From Syntrophomonas sp. (GTDB lineage Bacteria > Bacillota > Syntrophomonadia > Syntrophomonadales > Syntrophomonadaceae), in the NCBI GenBank assembly GCA_016841245.1, contig JAENZN010000004.1, positions 62,001-126,000 on the forward strand: DNA of 64,000 nucleotides, written 5' to 3'. The position numbers and the translations under genes are program-made. The notes under the pieces are model-generated. The model ran no database searches. It was not told the origin of the DNA and saw only the letters and a list, made by a program, of their open reading frames with translations. How positions within the stretch are numbered: the stretch's first letter is position 1; each line of letters begins with the position of its first letter. This document shows, piece by piece, positions 47,150 through 55,436 of the stretch.

Positions 47150-47719
47150 ATGGAATTTTTCGAGGTTATTTATGGAAGGCGGGCAGTACGCCAGTATAAA
47201 CCGGATCCAGTAAGGCGTGAAGACATATTAAAGATACTAGATGCTGCAAATTACGCTCCATCCGGGATGAATAATCAACAATGGGAATTTATCGTGGTAT
47301 CAGGGAAAAAGAAAATACAGCTGGGAGATAGTTACGCTATAATCGCTGATGGCTATACTTCCTCCTGGGATCAGCCGCAGCGGGATGAATTCATTGGCTA
47401 TGCTCGCACTTATGGAGGAGCCCCGGTACTTATTGTTGTATTAACTGAAGCAAGTGATATTCGAGGAATAAGCAAGATGAACCTGGAAAGTGCCAGCGCG
47501 GCCATGGAAAACCTGCTTCTGGCAGCCAGAGCCATGGGCTTGGGCACCTGCTGGATGACCGGGCCCCTGCAGGACGAACCGAATATCCGCAGGATACTGG
47601 ATATTCCGGATAACAAAGAAATTGTAGCCCTTACCCCGCTGGGGTATCCGGTGAGCTTTCCGGAAGCGCTTCCTCGCCTGGATCCCGAACTGAAAGAAAA
47701 AGTTCGCTGGGTTGAATAG
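47150..47719 (+). CDS. Nitroreductase-family flavoprotein
   Basis: 189-aa FMN enzyme. The N-terminal FMN-binding RRAVRQYKPDPV (about 10-21), APSGMNNQQWEF (about 36-47) and ENLLLAARAMGLGTCWMTGPL (about 116-136) are family hallmarks. The reaction (reduction of a quinone, nitro group or flavin) is not assignable. AAGGAGGT lies just before ATG 47150. Confidence 0.9.
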   Translation: MEFFEVIYGRRAVRQYKPDPVRREDILKILDAANYAPSGMNNQQWEFIVVSGKKKIQLGDSYAIIADGYTSSWDQPQRDEFIGYARTYGGAPVLIVVLTEASDIRGISKMNLESASAAMENLLLAARAMGLGTCWMTGPLQDEPNIRRILDIPDNKEIVALTPLGYPVSFPEALPRLDPELKEKVRWVE

Positions 47720-47726
47720 AAGGTAT

Positions 47727-47763
47727 ATAGGCTAACGGGAGCAAATTGCTCCCGTTAGCCTAT
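47727..47763. terminator. 18-bp perfect hairpin after nitroreductase
   Basis: ATAGGCTAACGGGAGCAA and TTGCTCCCGTTAGCCTAT are perfectly complementary around a single A. There is no U-run; it is a possible target for a terminator-seeking group II intron (see 47822-47893). Confidence 0.65.
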
Positions 47764-47821
47764 CAAGAGCTTAACCAACGAGAGATGTAAACGCGCCATA
47801 CCTCATTCTGACTGAATGTTA

Positions 47822-47893
47822 CTCCGAATACCGAACGGTACGTACGGTGCTGTGGGAGGTCGGCTGCTCAATTAATGGGCAGTCGACTACCCG
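47822..47893 (+). mobile_element. Degenerate 3' end (domains V-VI) of a group II intron
   Basis: ATACCGAACGGTACGTACGGTGCTGTGGGAGGTCGG resembles the domain V-to-VI junction of bacterial group II introns (consensus ACCGAGAGGTACGTACGGTTCTGTGAGAGG). GTCGGCTGCTC (47859-47869) and GGGCAGTCGAC (47877-47887) pair as a domain VI hairpin, followed by TACCCG. The 5' strand of domain V is altered, and no maturase gene or 5' end is present, so this is a dead remnant. It sits 59 bases after a hairpin, consistent with class C introns, which insert after terminators. Confidence 0.55.
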
Positions 47894-48055
47894 CTTGGTT
47901 ATAATTTATAACCCGCTTAATACTTTTTCTGTCAGCTGTCTGCAGTTATCGTAATCGTCAGTTTCGTTTCCCAAGAACGTCCCCCTGTTTCCGGGTTATT
48001 TTAATCCTGTCTGTGATATAATAATAACTTGTAATAAGATGTAGGAGGATATAAC

Positions 48056-48241
48056 ATGGAAGAGAAGAATAAAGACATTGAAATGATGCGGCAGCTTATT
48101 AAAAAGAAACAGCAAAAAAGCGCTTCCCAGGGCAGTTTGAAGCGCGGTCCTGAGGACCGATACGGAACCAGCAGCCATCGCAGCAAGAAACAGAAGAAAA
48201 ATAATTCTCCTGCCCTCGGGGATGATACAAGTGAGGTATAA
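48056..48241 (+). CDS. Small lysine-rich hypothetical protein coupled to topB
   Basis: 61 aa, very basic and low in hydrophobic residues (MRQLIKKKQQKSASQGSLKRGPEDR...SKKQKKNNS). A good TAGGAGGAT lies before ATG 48056, and TATAAT is upstream. It ends two bases before topB and probably shares its mRNA. It may bind nucleic acid; no family is recognised. Confidence 0.6.
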   Translation: MEEKNKDIEMMRQLIKKKQQKSASQGSLKRGPEDRYGTSSHRSKKQKKNNSPALGDDTSEV

Positions 48242-48243
48242 TA

Positions 48244-50322
48244 ATGAAATCGCTGGTGATAGCGGAAAAACCGAGTGTGGCCCGGGAAATTGCCCGGGTT
48301 TTGAACTGTAATAATAAAAACAAAGGCTACATTGAGGGTGCCAACTATGTGGTAACCTGGGCTCTGGGTCATCTTGTTACTCTGGCCGAACCTGAGGAAT
48401 ATGACCAGAAACTGAAACAGTGGCGGATGGAAGATCTGCCTATGATGCCGGATAAGATGAAGCTAAAGGTTATCAGGCAGAGTTCTCACCAGTACCAGGT
48501 GGTAAAAAAACTGCTGTACCGGGGAGATATTAGAGACCTGGTGATTGCTACGGATGCCGGACGTGAAGGAGAACTGGTAGCCAGATGGATTATAGTTCAG
48601 GCTAAATGCAACAAACCATTTAAGCGCCTGTGGATTTCTTCCCAGACTGATAGTGCTATCCGGGAAGGATTTAAGAATCTTAAACCGGGAAAAGATTATG
48701 ATAATCTTTATGATGCTGCCGTATGCAGGGCAGAGGCCGACTGGTTGGTGGGCCTTAATGTTACCCGGGCTCTATCATGCAAGTATAATGCTCAATTAAA
48801 TGCTGGCCGGGTACAGACCCCAACTCTAGCCATGGTAGTGCAGCGGGAGAAAGAAATACAAGAATTCAAACCTCAGCCTTACTGGACGGTTCGGGCTGAT
48901 TTTGGCGACTACTATGGGGATTGGCGGGATTCCAAAGGCCAGAGCCGAATTTTTAATCAGGAGAAAGCTGCCCAAATAATTTCCCGGGTTGAAGGCCACG
49001 AAGCTAAAATAGAAGAAATTCGCAGAGAGAACAAAAGTGAGGCTCCTCCACTGCTGTATGATTTAACCGAACTGCAGCGGGATGCTAATCGAAAACTCAA
49101 CTTTTCGGCTCAAAAGACCTTATCTGTTTTGCAAAAACTATATGAACAGCATAAGATTGTAACTTATCCCCGTACGGACTCACGTTATCTAACTTCAGAT
49201 ATAGTACCAACTTTAGACAACAGGCTGCAGGGAATTTTAACCGGACCATATCAGGCGATGGTAAAGCCCTTATTGTCCAGGAAAATGAATCCTGGCAAGC
49301 GCTTTGTGGATAACAGTAAAGTCAGCGACCATCATGCCATTATTCCTACCGGGGAATCCGTGAATTTAAGTGTCCTGGTTAATGATGAAAAGAAGCTTTT
49401 TGATTTAATTGCCAGAAGATTTATTGCTATGTTTTATTCTCCCTATACTTATGAAAAAACTACCATTTGCACTTTGATAAACGGGGAACGGTTTTATTCA
49501 CGTGGTAAGGTGGTCAAGGAACAGGGCTGGCGAACAGTCACCTCCAAAGTTGAAGAAGAAGATAGGAAAACTGGAGAAGTACTGCCTGAACAAACACTTT
49601 CTCGTCAGGAAGAAGGAAGCAAAAAGCAGCTTAAAAGCTGTAAGATAAATCGCGGCACGACTGCACCACCAGCACGTTATACCGAGGCAACACTGCTGAC
49701 GGCCATGGAAAACCCGGTCAAGTTTATTGAGGATAAAAAACTGCGAGAATCAATAAGCGGCAGTGGCTTAGGTACGCCTGCTACTAGAGCAGAAATTATT
49801 GAAAAACTAATAAGCAGTTTCTATATAGAGAGAAATGGCAAGCAGTTGGTCCCTACTTCCAAGGCCAGGCAGTTAATAGAACTGGCTCCGGAGGAACTCA
49901 GGTCACCTGTCTTAACCGCCCAATGGGAAGAGCAGTTGACTAATATTGCCAGAGGGAAAGGCAGCAGAAAAGCATTTATCGAAGGAATAAGAAGAAGTGC
50001 CCGGGAAATGATAAAGGATATTCAACAGGACAATAGTGAATATAAGCCGGATAATGTTACCAAAAGTAAATGCCCGGCCTGTGGGAAGAATATGCTTCTG
50101 GTTCAAGGGAAAAAGGGTAAAATGCTGGTCTGTCCAGATCGCAGCTGCGGTCATCGCCAGCCGGAAAAGGTAAGCAATGATGATATTTTCAAAAAAGATA
50201 GAAACAGTGCTCGAATAAATCAGAAATTGATCAGGCAGTATAGTGATAATGAGCAATTTGGTACCAGTTTGGGTGACTTATTAAAAGCTGCAATGAATGA
50301 AAAGGACAAGAAAAAAGACTAA
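48244..50322 (+). CDS. topB: DNA topoisomerase III
   Basis: 692-aa type IA topoisomerase that decatenates and relaxes DNA. The TOPRIM domain (MKSLVIAEKPSVAREIARVL, then TDAGREGELVARWI about 101-114), the catalytic tyrosine in VTYPRTDSRYL (about 298-308) and a C-terminal zinc motif CPACGKNMLLVQGKKGKMLVCPDRSCGH (about 609-638) are present. The length matches the Bacillus type. It is preceded by the small basic gene, and a terminator follows. Confidence 0.95.
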   Translation: MKSLVIAEKPSVAREIARVLNCNNKNKGYIEGANYVVTWALGHLVTLAEPEEYDQKLKQWRMEDLPMMPDKMKLKVIRQSSHQYQVVKKLLYRGDIRDLVIATDAGREGELVARWIIVQAKCNKPFKRLWISSQTDSAIREGFKNLKPGKDYDNLYDAAVCRAEADWLVGLNVTRALSCKYNAQLNAGRVQTPTLAMVVQREKEIQEFKPQPYWTVRADFGDYYGDWRDSKGQSRIFNQEKAAQIISRVEGHEAKIEEIRRENKSEAPPLLYDLTELQRDANRKLNFSAQKTLSVLQKLYEQHKIVTYPRTDSRYLTSDIVPTLDNRLQGILTGPYQAMVKPLLSRKMNPGKRFVDNSKVSDHHAIIPTGESVNLSVLVNDEKKLFDLIARRFIAMFYSPYTYEKTTICTLINGERFYSRGKVVKEQGWRTVTSKVEEEDRKTGEVLPEQTLSRQEEGSKKQLKSCKINRGTTAPPARYTEATLLTAMENPVKFIEDKKLRESISGSGLGTPATRAEIIEKLISSFYIERNGKQLVPTSKARQLIELAPEELRSPVLTAQWEEQLTNIARGKGSRKAFIEGIRRSAREMIKDIQQDNSEYKPDNVTKSKCPACGKNMLLVQGKKGKMLVCPDRSCGHRQPEKVSNDDIFKKDRNSARINQKLIRQYSDNEQFGTSLGDLLKAAMNEKDKKKD

Positions 50323-50341
50323 ACACAATCGACTCATTTGA

Positions 50342-50379
50342 AAGGCTCAATTTCAGTTTTTTGCTGAAAATCGAGCCTT
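50342..50379 (+). terminator. Intrinsic terminator after topB
   Basis: AAGGCTC and GAGCCTT bracket an inner stem ATTTCAG/CTGAAAAT with a T-rich loop. Confidence 0.7.
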
Positions 50380-50575
50380 AATATTCCAAGCCGGGAACTA
50401 TATATTATATGTGATATAATATAAGAGTAAGAGAAAGTAGTTATTACTTCTCTTCTGAGAATAAAGCTCGCCAGCAAACTTCCTTCAAGGTTGTATAAAC
50501 GATCTCTTTCTATCGTCATCAAGGCGCAAAACATCCTAGAACATAATGTGAAAAAATATAAGGGGGCTATTTTTT

Positions 50576-50929
50576 ATGACAGGATTTGTATATTATACAA
50601 TTCTTAGAAGTATAATCAAAAACTATAAGTCTAACGGATATGAGGTAATTACCAGTAAACATCCTGATTATCCTGATGATATTGCTAACGTTCTTCATGG
50701 TTATCGCCCTGATGTCGTTGCTTGCAGGAATGGCTCCTATATAATTTGTGACGTAGAGACCAAGGAGACTATAGACCTGCATGACACTATTAAGCAATGG
50801 GATATGCTTTCAAAAAGTAATTATCCCTTACATGTAGCCCTTCCCTCCAGCTGTTATGATCATGCCAAATCAGTTGCTGATCTTCATAATATCGAAGTAT
50901 TCCGTTGGTTTACGGTAAATAATTTATAA
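50576..50929 (+). CDS. Putative PD-(D/E)xK nuclease-like protein
   Basis: 117 aa. A conserved-looking PDVVACRNGSYIICDVETK (residues 45-63) gives the D...E-x-K arrangement of the PD-(D/E)xK nuclease fold, with a hydrophobic strand before E61-T-K63. The rest is alpha/beta. It lacks a partner methylase or helicase. It could be a small DNA endonuclease or an inactive relative. GGGGGCT precedes ATG 50576. It is flanked by terminators and so is probably monocistronic. Confidence 0.55.
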   Translation: MTGFVYYTILRSIIKNYKSNGYEVITSKHPDYPDDIANVLHGYRPDVVACRNGSYIICDVETKETIDLHDTIKQWDMLSKSNYPLHVALPSSCYDHAKSVADLHNIEVFRWFTVNNL

Positions 50930-50950
50930 TACTATATTCTGGCATACAGT

Positions 50951-50990
50951 AAGAAAAGCCCCATGCAAACATAAAATATAAGCACGGGGC
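50951..50990 (-). terminator. Intrinsic terminator of the secreted amidase-like gene
   Basis: On the minus strand GCCCCGTGC pairs with GCATGGGGC (one mismatch), followed by TTTTCTT. Confidence 0.75.
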
Positions 50991-51057
50991 ATCTTAATCT
51001 AATCTGAACCAGCAGGATCAAACCTGGTATAATATTTTAAACAGGTTTGTGCGTGAC

Positions 51058-52050
51058 TCAAATGCTGCTGGCTGTATATAAATATGTAAAACAGGAAGTA
51101 GTGTGGTAATACCCGGTGCTGGTAAAAGTAAAGTGCCGGGTATTGTTATCAACAGGATCATCAGGTTGAGATTGGACGGGTATAATTTTTTCATTATTTA
51201 CCGGGCTAGCAGTACTTGTATTATTACTCATTTCTATGGAAGTTGCTTGACTATCAGCCGCAGCAACTGTGCTGTTTATACCCGCGTAAGCCATAAACTT
51301 GCTCTCCGGCATGATAACCGGATTCTGTGGTGGAAGCTGGTATTTGGCCGGGATTACCGGCTCTGAAGACTTCCAGGTTTTGCCTGGATACTGGGATGCA
51401 TCATCAAGAACCCGGCGGGCTCCGGCAAAGTGTTCACCATACCAGTAGCTGAAATCATCAGTTATACCAATTGCCGTAGGTCGCCCGGATACAGTTTGGA
51501 TTATGGTTGGCTTACCGTTTATCTTCCCAAGGTAAAGGGCCACATGTCCGATATGGGTACCGCTTCCATCACTATCTTCTTTCCAAAAAGTAAATATGTC
51601 ACCCGGCCTTAAATTTTCGATGCCTACCAGTTCATACTTACTGCTTCCTTTTATTTTACGGGAGTAAACACCAGCAACTTTTGCACCTACCTGGTTATAA
51701 TTTTTTGAAGCTGAGGTGATTTTATAACCAAAGTCCTTATATACCAGGGAAACAAAATTAGAACAATCTATGAAACCTGTATCCCAATATTTGTAATGAC
51801 CGTATATCATATATCCGTTTTCCATATACCAGATGGCTCTGGCAGCCAGAGCTTGTGATTCACTGTTGTTGTAATCGGTCAAAAAAGCATCTGCAATAGC
51901 CTTATCCTTTTTAAGATACTCAGGGTAATTAGTTTTGTACCGTTGGATATAGGTACTGCTGCTGGCAGCACTTGCAGTAGATGTATCCATTATACCTGAG
52001 CCCAATAGTAACATCAGGCAGATGCACAAAGCGAAAAATTTTCGAATCAT
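51058..52050 (-). CDS. Secreted amidase/NlpC-like protein
   Basis: 330 aa. A signal peptide (FFALCICLMLLLGSGIM, then TASA) is followed by a papain-like amidase_6-type domain with the nucleophile cysteine in TGFIDCSNFVSLVYK (about residue 94) and the histidine in THIGHVALYLGK (about 167). The C-terminus after about residue 235 is low-complexity and serine/threonine rich. It is likely exported to act on cell-wall peptides or amides. The start is ATG 52050, with GGAGG just upstream; TTG 52062 would include that site. Confidence 0.82.
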   Translation of the reverse strand: MIRKFFALCICLMLLLGSGIMDTSTASAASSSTYIQRYKTNYPEYLKKDKAIADAFLTDYNNSESQALAARAIWYMENGYMIYGHYKYWDTGFIDCSNFVSLVYKDFGYKITSASKNYNQVGAKVAGVYSRKIKGSSKYELVGIENLRPGDIFTFWKEDSDGSGTHIGHVALYLGKINGKPTIIQTVSGRPTAIGITDDFSYWYGEHFAGARRVLDDASQYPGKTWKSSEPVIPAKYQLPPQNPVIMPESKFMAYAGINSTVAAADSQATSIEMSNNTSTASPVNNEKIIPVQSQPDDPVDNNTRHFTFTSTGYYHTTSCFTYLYTASSI

Positions 52051-52436
52051 AAAAACCTCCAAATAAATCCTATAATATTACGTCGATGATAAATATTTCT
52101 TGAATAACCAATTTGATAAATAATATTCCAGATAATAACCTCTTCCTGAATTAAATGGTTCTATTTCCTTCTATATATACCTTCAGGTAAATGTTTACAT
52201 ACTGAAATGACAGTTATAGACAAATAAAGAGCACATATCCCACAGGCTACAATTTTCCCGGGGAGGGGGCGTTACCTGACAACATAGCTTTTGGCATAAT
52301 GTGGTAGACGTGGATGATATTACCTGGCATGAAAGTGGAACTGAAGCAAGGGGAGTTTCTTTTTGCTTCCCAGTAACCTGATATGTTCATTTTTCATATA
52401 ATTTCATAGTATGGTATATATTTTGGGGTGGCTTAT
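52051..52436. other. Intergenic region before the papain-type protease
   Basis: About 385 bases. It contains the left copy of the protease-flanking inverted repeat (52343-52370) and no other gene-like sequence. A G-rich run lies at 52259-52269. Confidence 0.4.
52343..52370. repeat. Left inverted repeat flanking the protease gene
   Basis: 28 bases whose reverse complement matches 53852-53879 at 25 of 28 positions. It is also a small hairpin (GAAGCAA/TTGCTTC). Confidence 0.7.
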
Positions 52437-53816
52437 TTGAGAATATTTCGTTCCCGTTTATCACGTTCCCCGTTAAACCCGAATTTTGTTAATTATTTTG
52501 ATATTATCGAGCAGGATCAAGGTGCTGTACCAACCATGCCGGTGAAGAGCGGATATATTCCGCCGCCGCTGGCACTAACTCACCTGACCGGCCAAAAAAC
52601 ATTTCTCAAGTACCGGAGTATGGCCCTGCCGTCCAGTTATGATTTAAGAAAAGAGAACAAGCTAACCGCTATTAAAGACCAGGGGCCTGCAGGCACTTGC
52701 TGGGCCTTTGCCGCGTATGGCTCACTGGAATCCTGCCTGCTTCCCGGTGAAAGCTGGGATTTTTCAGAAAACAACATGAAGAACCTGCTCAGCAAAGATT
52801 GTAATGAGGGATATGATCGTTCTTATGACGGCGGGGGAAATGAATGGATGGCCAGCGCTTATCTTGCCCGTTGGAGCGGTCCCATCCGAGAAAGTACCGA
52901 TCCATATGATCCCTGGCAGGGTAATTGTAATACGTTTGTGCCTGTAAAATATATCAACAAGGTAATTTATATTCCGGATCGACGCAGTTTTCTAGACAAC
53001 AGCAGCTTGAAACTGGGTATTAAAAATTACGGAGCAGTGTTCAGCAGTATGTATTTTAATAATGGTTATTATAACGATAAAAATGCAGCTTACTATGCCA
53101 CAGGTGGGGAGGTTCCCAACCACGCCATATGTCTGGTAGGCTGGGATGATAATTATTCAGGTTCGAAATTTAAAAGCGCACCACCCGGCGATGGAGCTTT
53201 TATTGTGCGGAACAGTTGGGGAAAGGACTGGGGAGATAATGGCTACTTTTACGTATCTTATTACGATATCTGGATAGGGCGGTCTAATTCGGTATTTTGC
53301 AGGGCTGATGATCCCGTCACCGGTGATATCATACATCAATATGACCAGCTGGGATGGGTCGCAGGCTATGGTTATAACCAAAACACAGCCTGGTTTGCTA
53401 ACATTTTCGTGGCAGATACTGACCAGTACCTGACTGGATGCAGTTTTTATGCAGCTTCTCCTGATTCTTACTACAAGCTGTATATATATAAAAATGTTAC
53501 GGCTTCGAAGCCCAGAAGCGGAGAACTGATGAAAAATCTGGAGGGTAGGATCAGTGATGCCTCGTATTTCATTAAGAAATTTACCAGTTCTGTTTCCTTG
53601 AAAAAAGGTCAGAGATTTTCGCTAGTGATAAAACTCACTACTCCTGACTGGAATTGGCCTATACCAGTAGCAATACCTGTTGCAGGCTACAGCAGTAAGG
53701 CTAAATCCGAGACCGGTCAGGGTTTTATCAGTGATAATGGCAAAACCTGGTATGATGTGTACGAGGAAGAGAAAAATGCCAGCGTCTGCCTTAAAGCCCT
53801 GGCCCGTAAAAAATAG
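52437..53816 (+). CDS. Papain-family (C1A) cysteine protease with lectin-like C-terminus
   Basis: 459 aa. The catalytic set is present: oxyanion glutamine Q82 and nucleophile C88 in IKDQGPAGTCWAFA, histidine H229 in VPNHAICLVGWDD and asparagine N259 in VRNSWGKDWG. After about residue 290 there is a beta-rich domain (FIVADTDQYLTGCSFYA...) resembling the lectin-like domain found after C1 peptidases in clostridia. No signal peptide is seen, although the neighbouring inhibitor has one. Start TTG 52437 follows GGGGTGG; GTG 52428 is less suitable. The gene is flanked by inverted repeats and followed by a chagasin-type inhibitor. Confidence 0.88.
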   Translation: MRIFRSRLSRSPLNPNFVNYFDIIEQDQGAVPTMPVKSGYIPPPLALTHLTGQKTFLKYRSMALPSSYDLRKENKLTAIKDQGPAGTCWAFAAYGSLESCLLPGESWDFSENNMKNLLSKDCNEGYDRSYDGGGNEWMASAYLARWSGPIRESTDPYDPWQGNCNTFVPVKYINKVIYIPDRRSFLDNSSLKLGIKNYGAVFSSMYFNNGYYNDKNAAYYATGGEVPNHAICLVGWDDNYSGSKFKSAPPGDGAFIVRNSWGKDWGDNGYFYVSYYDIWIGRSNSVFCRADDPVTGDIIHQYDQLGWVAGYGYNQNTAWFANIFVADTDQYLTGCSFYAASPDSYYKLYIYKNVTASKPRSGELMKNLEGRISDASYFIKKFTSSVSLKKGQRFSLVIKLTTPDWNWPIPVAIPVAGYSSKAKSETGQGFISDNGKTWYDVYEEEKNASVCLKALARKK

Positions 53817-53851
53817 GGGAGCAGGGGAAGTTTATTTTCTCTGCCCAATTA

Positions 53852-53879
53852 GGAAGCAAAAAGAAGATCCCCTCGCTTC
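53852..53879. repeat. Right inverted repeat flanking the protease gene
   Basis: 28-base partner of 52343-52370 in inverse orientation, 36 bases after the protease stop. It contains GGAAGC/GCTTCC, its own small hairpin. Confidence 0.7.
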
Positions 53880-53961
53880 CATTAATAACATTAAAAGGAT
53901 TAGGGTTACCTGTAAGATTTGCCCTGACATATAGTATTATTGTTAGGAGGTGATGGAGTTC

Positions 53962-54849
53962 ATGCCAAGAAAAATATACCCTTTACTCGCTCCCTTCCTG
54001 ATTATGATGCTGATCAGCCTTTGGATGATGGTAACGCCCATTAACGCTGTCTCAAGCGATGAAATGCATGATGATATCTCTGGGCAGACCTTGCTGCCTG
54101 CCAGTGCTGTAAGTATTGAGCTTGATGGCGCAACAATTTATAGAGAAAACCAACCATTGATAATCAAAGACCGGTTATGGGTACCTTTACGCACCATCTC
54201 TGAAGCCCTTGGCTGCAATATAACATGGGAAGATAACACTCATACCGTGATAATAGCAGGAACAAGCAGCAGCGGTGAGGACTTTGAGCTTAGCCTGAAG
54301 CCGGGATGCAGTCAGGTGACAGGGAGTATGTCAAGCATTTTACAGGCTGCTGATAATGAACTGCAAAATACTGTGCCAATCATTGTGGAAGGTCGCACCA
54401 TGGTTCCAATTCGCTTTCTGACCGGCATCATGTCAGTACCGGTTAGCTGGGACCCGATTTCACGAACTGTTATTCTGAATCAAGAAGAAGGGGAGGAAGT
54501 ATATAAAGATGATCAAAGCTCGATGAGAGTGTTCTCTGAAATAGATAATGGGATGACAATTAGCATGCATGCGGGTGAAGAAATAAGGCTAGAACTGAAC
54601 AGCAATCCGACTACCGGATTTACCTGGGTGATAAATGAGGAACCTGATCCATCGGTTTCAGTCCTGAACGGACCCGAGTTTGTTAGCGATTCATCCAGTA
54701 CAGCTAATATTATGGGAGCAGGCGGTAAGGAATGCTGGCAGATAAGAGCTGTAAGACCTGGCAGTACGAGCCTAAGCCTGTGTTATATGCGGCCCTGGGA
54801 AAGCGTACAGCCCATCTGCACTTATTGTTTGAAAATTGAGGTATTATAG
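53962..54849 (+). CDS. Secreted copper-amine-oxidase-like domain protein with chagasin-type (I42) inhibitor domain
   Basis: 295 aa. The signal peptide (LLAPFLIMMLISLWMMVTPINA) is followed by a copper amine oxidase N-terminal-like (cell-wall binding) domain, about 45-172 (VSIELDGATIYRENQPLIIKDRLWVPLR). The last 110 residues carry the chagasin cysteine-protease-inhibitor loops: NPTTGF (215-220), GAGG (252-255) and RPW (277-279). Such domains block C1 papain-type proteases, and one is encoded just upstream. ATG 53962 is chosen from AGGAGGTG at 53945-53952. Confidence 0.85.
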   Translation: MPRKIYPLLAPFLIMMLISLWMMVTPINAVSSDEMHDDISGQTLLPASAVSIELDGATIYRENQPLIIKDRLWVPLRTISEALGCNITWEDNTHTVIIAGTSSSGEDFELSLKPGCSQVTGSMSSILQAADNELQNTVPIIVEGRTMVPIRFLTGIMSVPVSWDPISRTVILNQEEGEEVYKDDQSSMRVFSEIDNGMTISMHAGEEIRLELNSNPTTGFTWVINEEPDPSVSVLNGPEFVSDSSSTANIMGAGGKECWQIRAVRPGSTSLSLCYMRPWESVQPICTYCLKIEVL

Positions 54850-54870
54850 GTATAACCTGATGTAATTAAA

Positions 54871-54906
54871 GCTGAGACCCTAGATCTTACCTAGGGTTTC
54901 AGCTTT
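54871..54906 (+). terminator. Intrinsic terminator of the inhibitor gene
   Basis: GCTGAGACCCTAG pairs with CTAGGGTTTCAGC (one G-U), followed by TTTTTA. Confidence 0.9.
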
Positions 54907-54997
54907 TTATGGACGGATATGAGGCAATACCACCGCCTATTCTCATATCTGGTTATATATGTCATAATTAAGTGAGAAGAACTTAACCAAAACATAA

Positions 54998-55041
54998 CTA
55001 TAATCGATATTTATCCCTTCCGAGATAAATATCGATTATAG
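54998..55041. repeat. Perfect 18-bp AT-rich inverted repeat
   Basis: CTATAATCGATATTTATC and GATAAATATCGATTATAG around an 8-base loop (55016-55023). It has no U-run; function unknown. Confidence 0.7.
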
Positions 55042-55343
55042 ATTGATCACAGACCTGTATCTGCAGATACCAGATGTGAATAATTCCACCCGAAACAGGA
55101 GTACTGGAAATACCAAGGAAATACTCAAGAAATACCGGTATGAACGATTAGTATCCTCACACCATAGCCTTTGATCGATTAGATTACTCTTCTCTTCACT
55201 AAATATCCATATAGTTTTTACCTTGCCAGATATTGTGTATGGGTTTATTATAATAATTGTCACTAAAGATAGATTAATTTGGTTGTATAAATAGATTTTT
55301 CTACAAAAAAGAATAAATCAGGATATTATCCTGTCGGGCGAAG
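55042..55343. other. Intergenic region upstream of amtB
   Basis: About 300 bases without a gene. AGGATATTATCCT (55319-55331) can form a small hairpin. No ANTAR double-hairpin or GlnR box (TGTNAN7TNACA) is convincing. Confidence 0.3.
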
Positions 55344-55401
55344 GCGCTCTTTTGTAAGGCTAGATTACAGCATTCGAAGTCTTATGAAAGGGCGCTTTTT
55401 T
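55344..55401 (+). terminator. Terminator-like hairpin in the amtB leader (possible attenuator)
   Basis: GCGCTCTTTTGTAAGGCT (55344-55361) pairs with AGTCTTATGAAAGGGCGC (55378-55395) and is followed by TTTTTT (55396-55401). It lies only about 35 bases before the amtB start, so read-through may control the gene, unless it ends an upstream transcript. Confidence 0.6.
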
Positions 55402-55436
55402 ACTTTGTTAAAATTTAAGAAGGAGTGGTTGTGACA

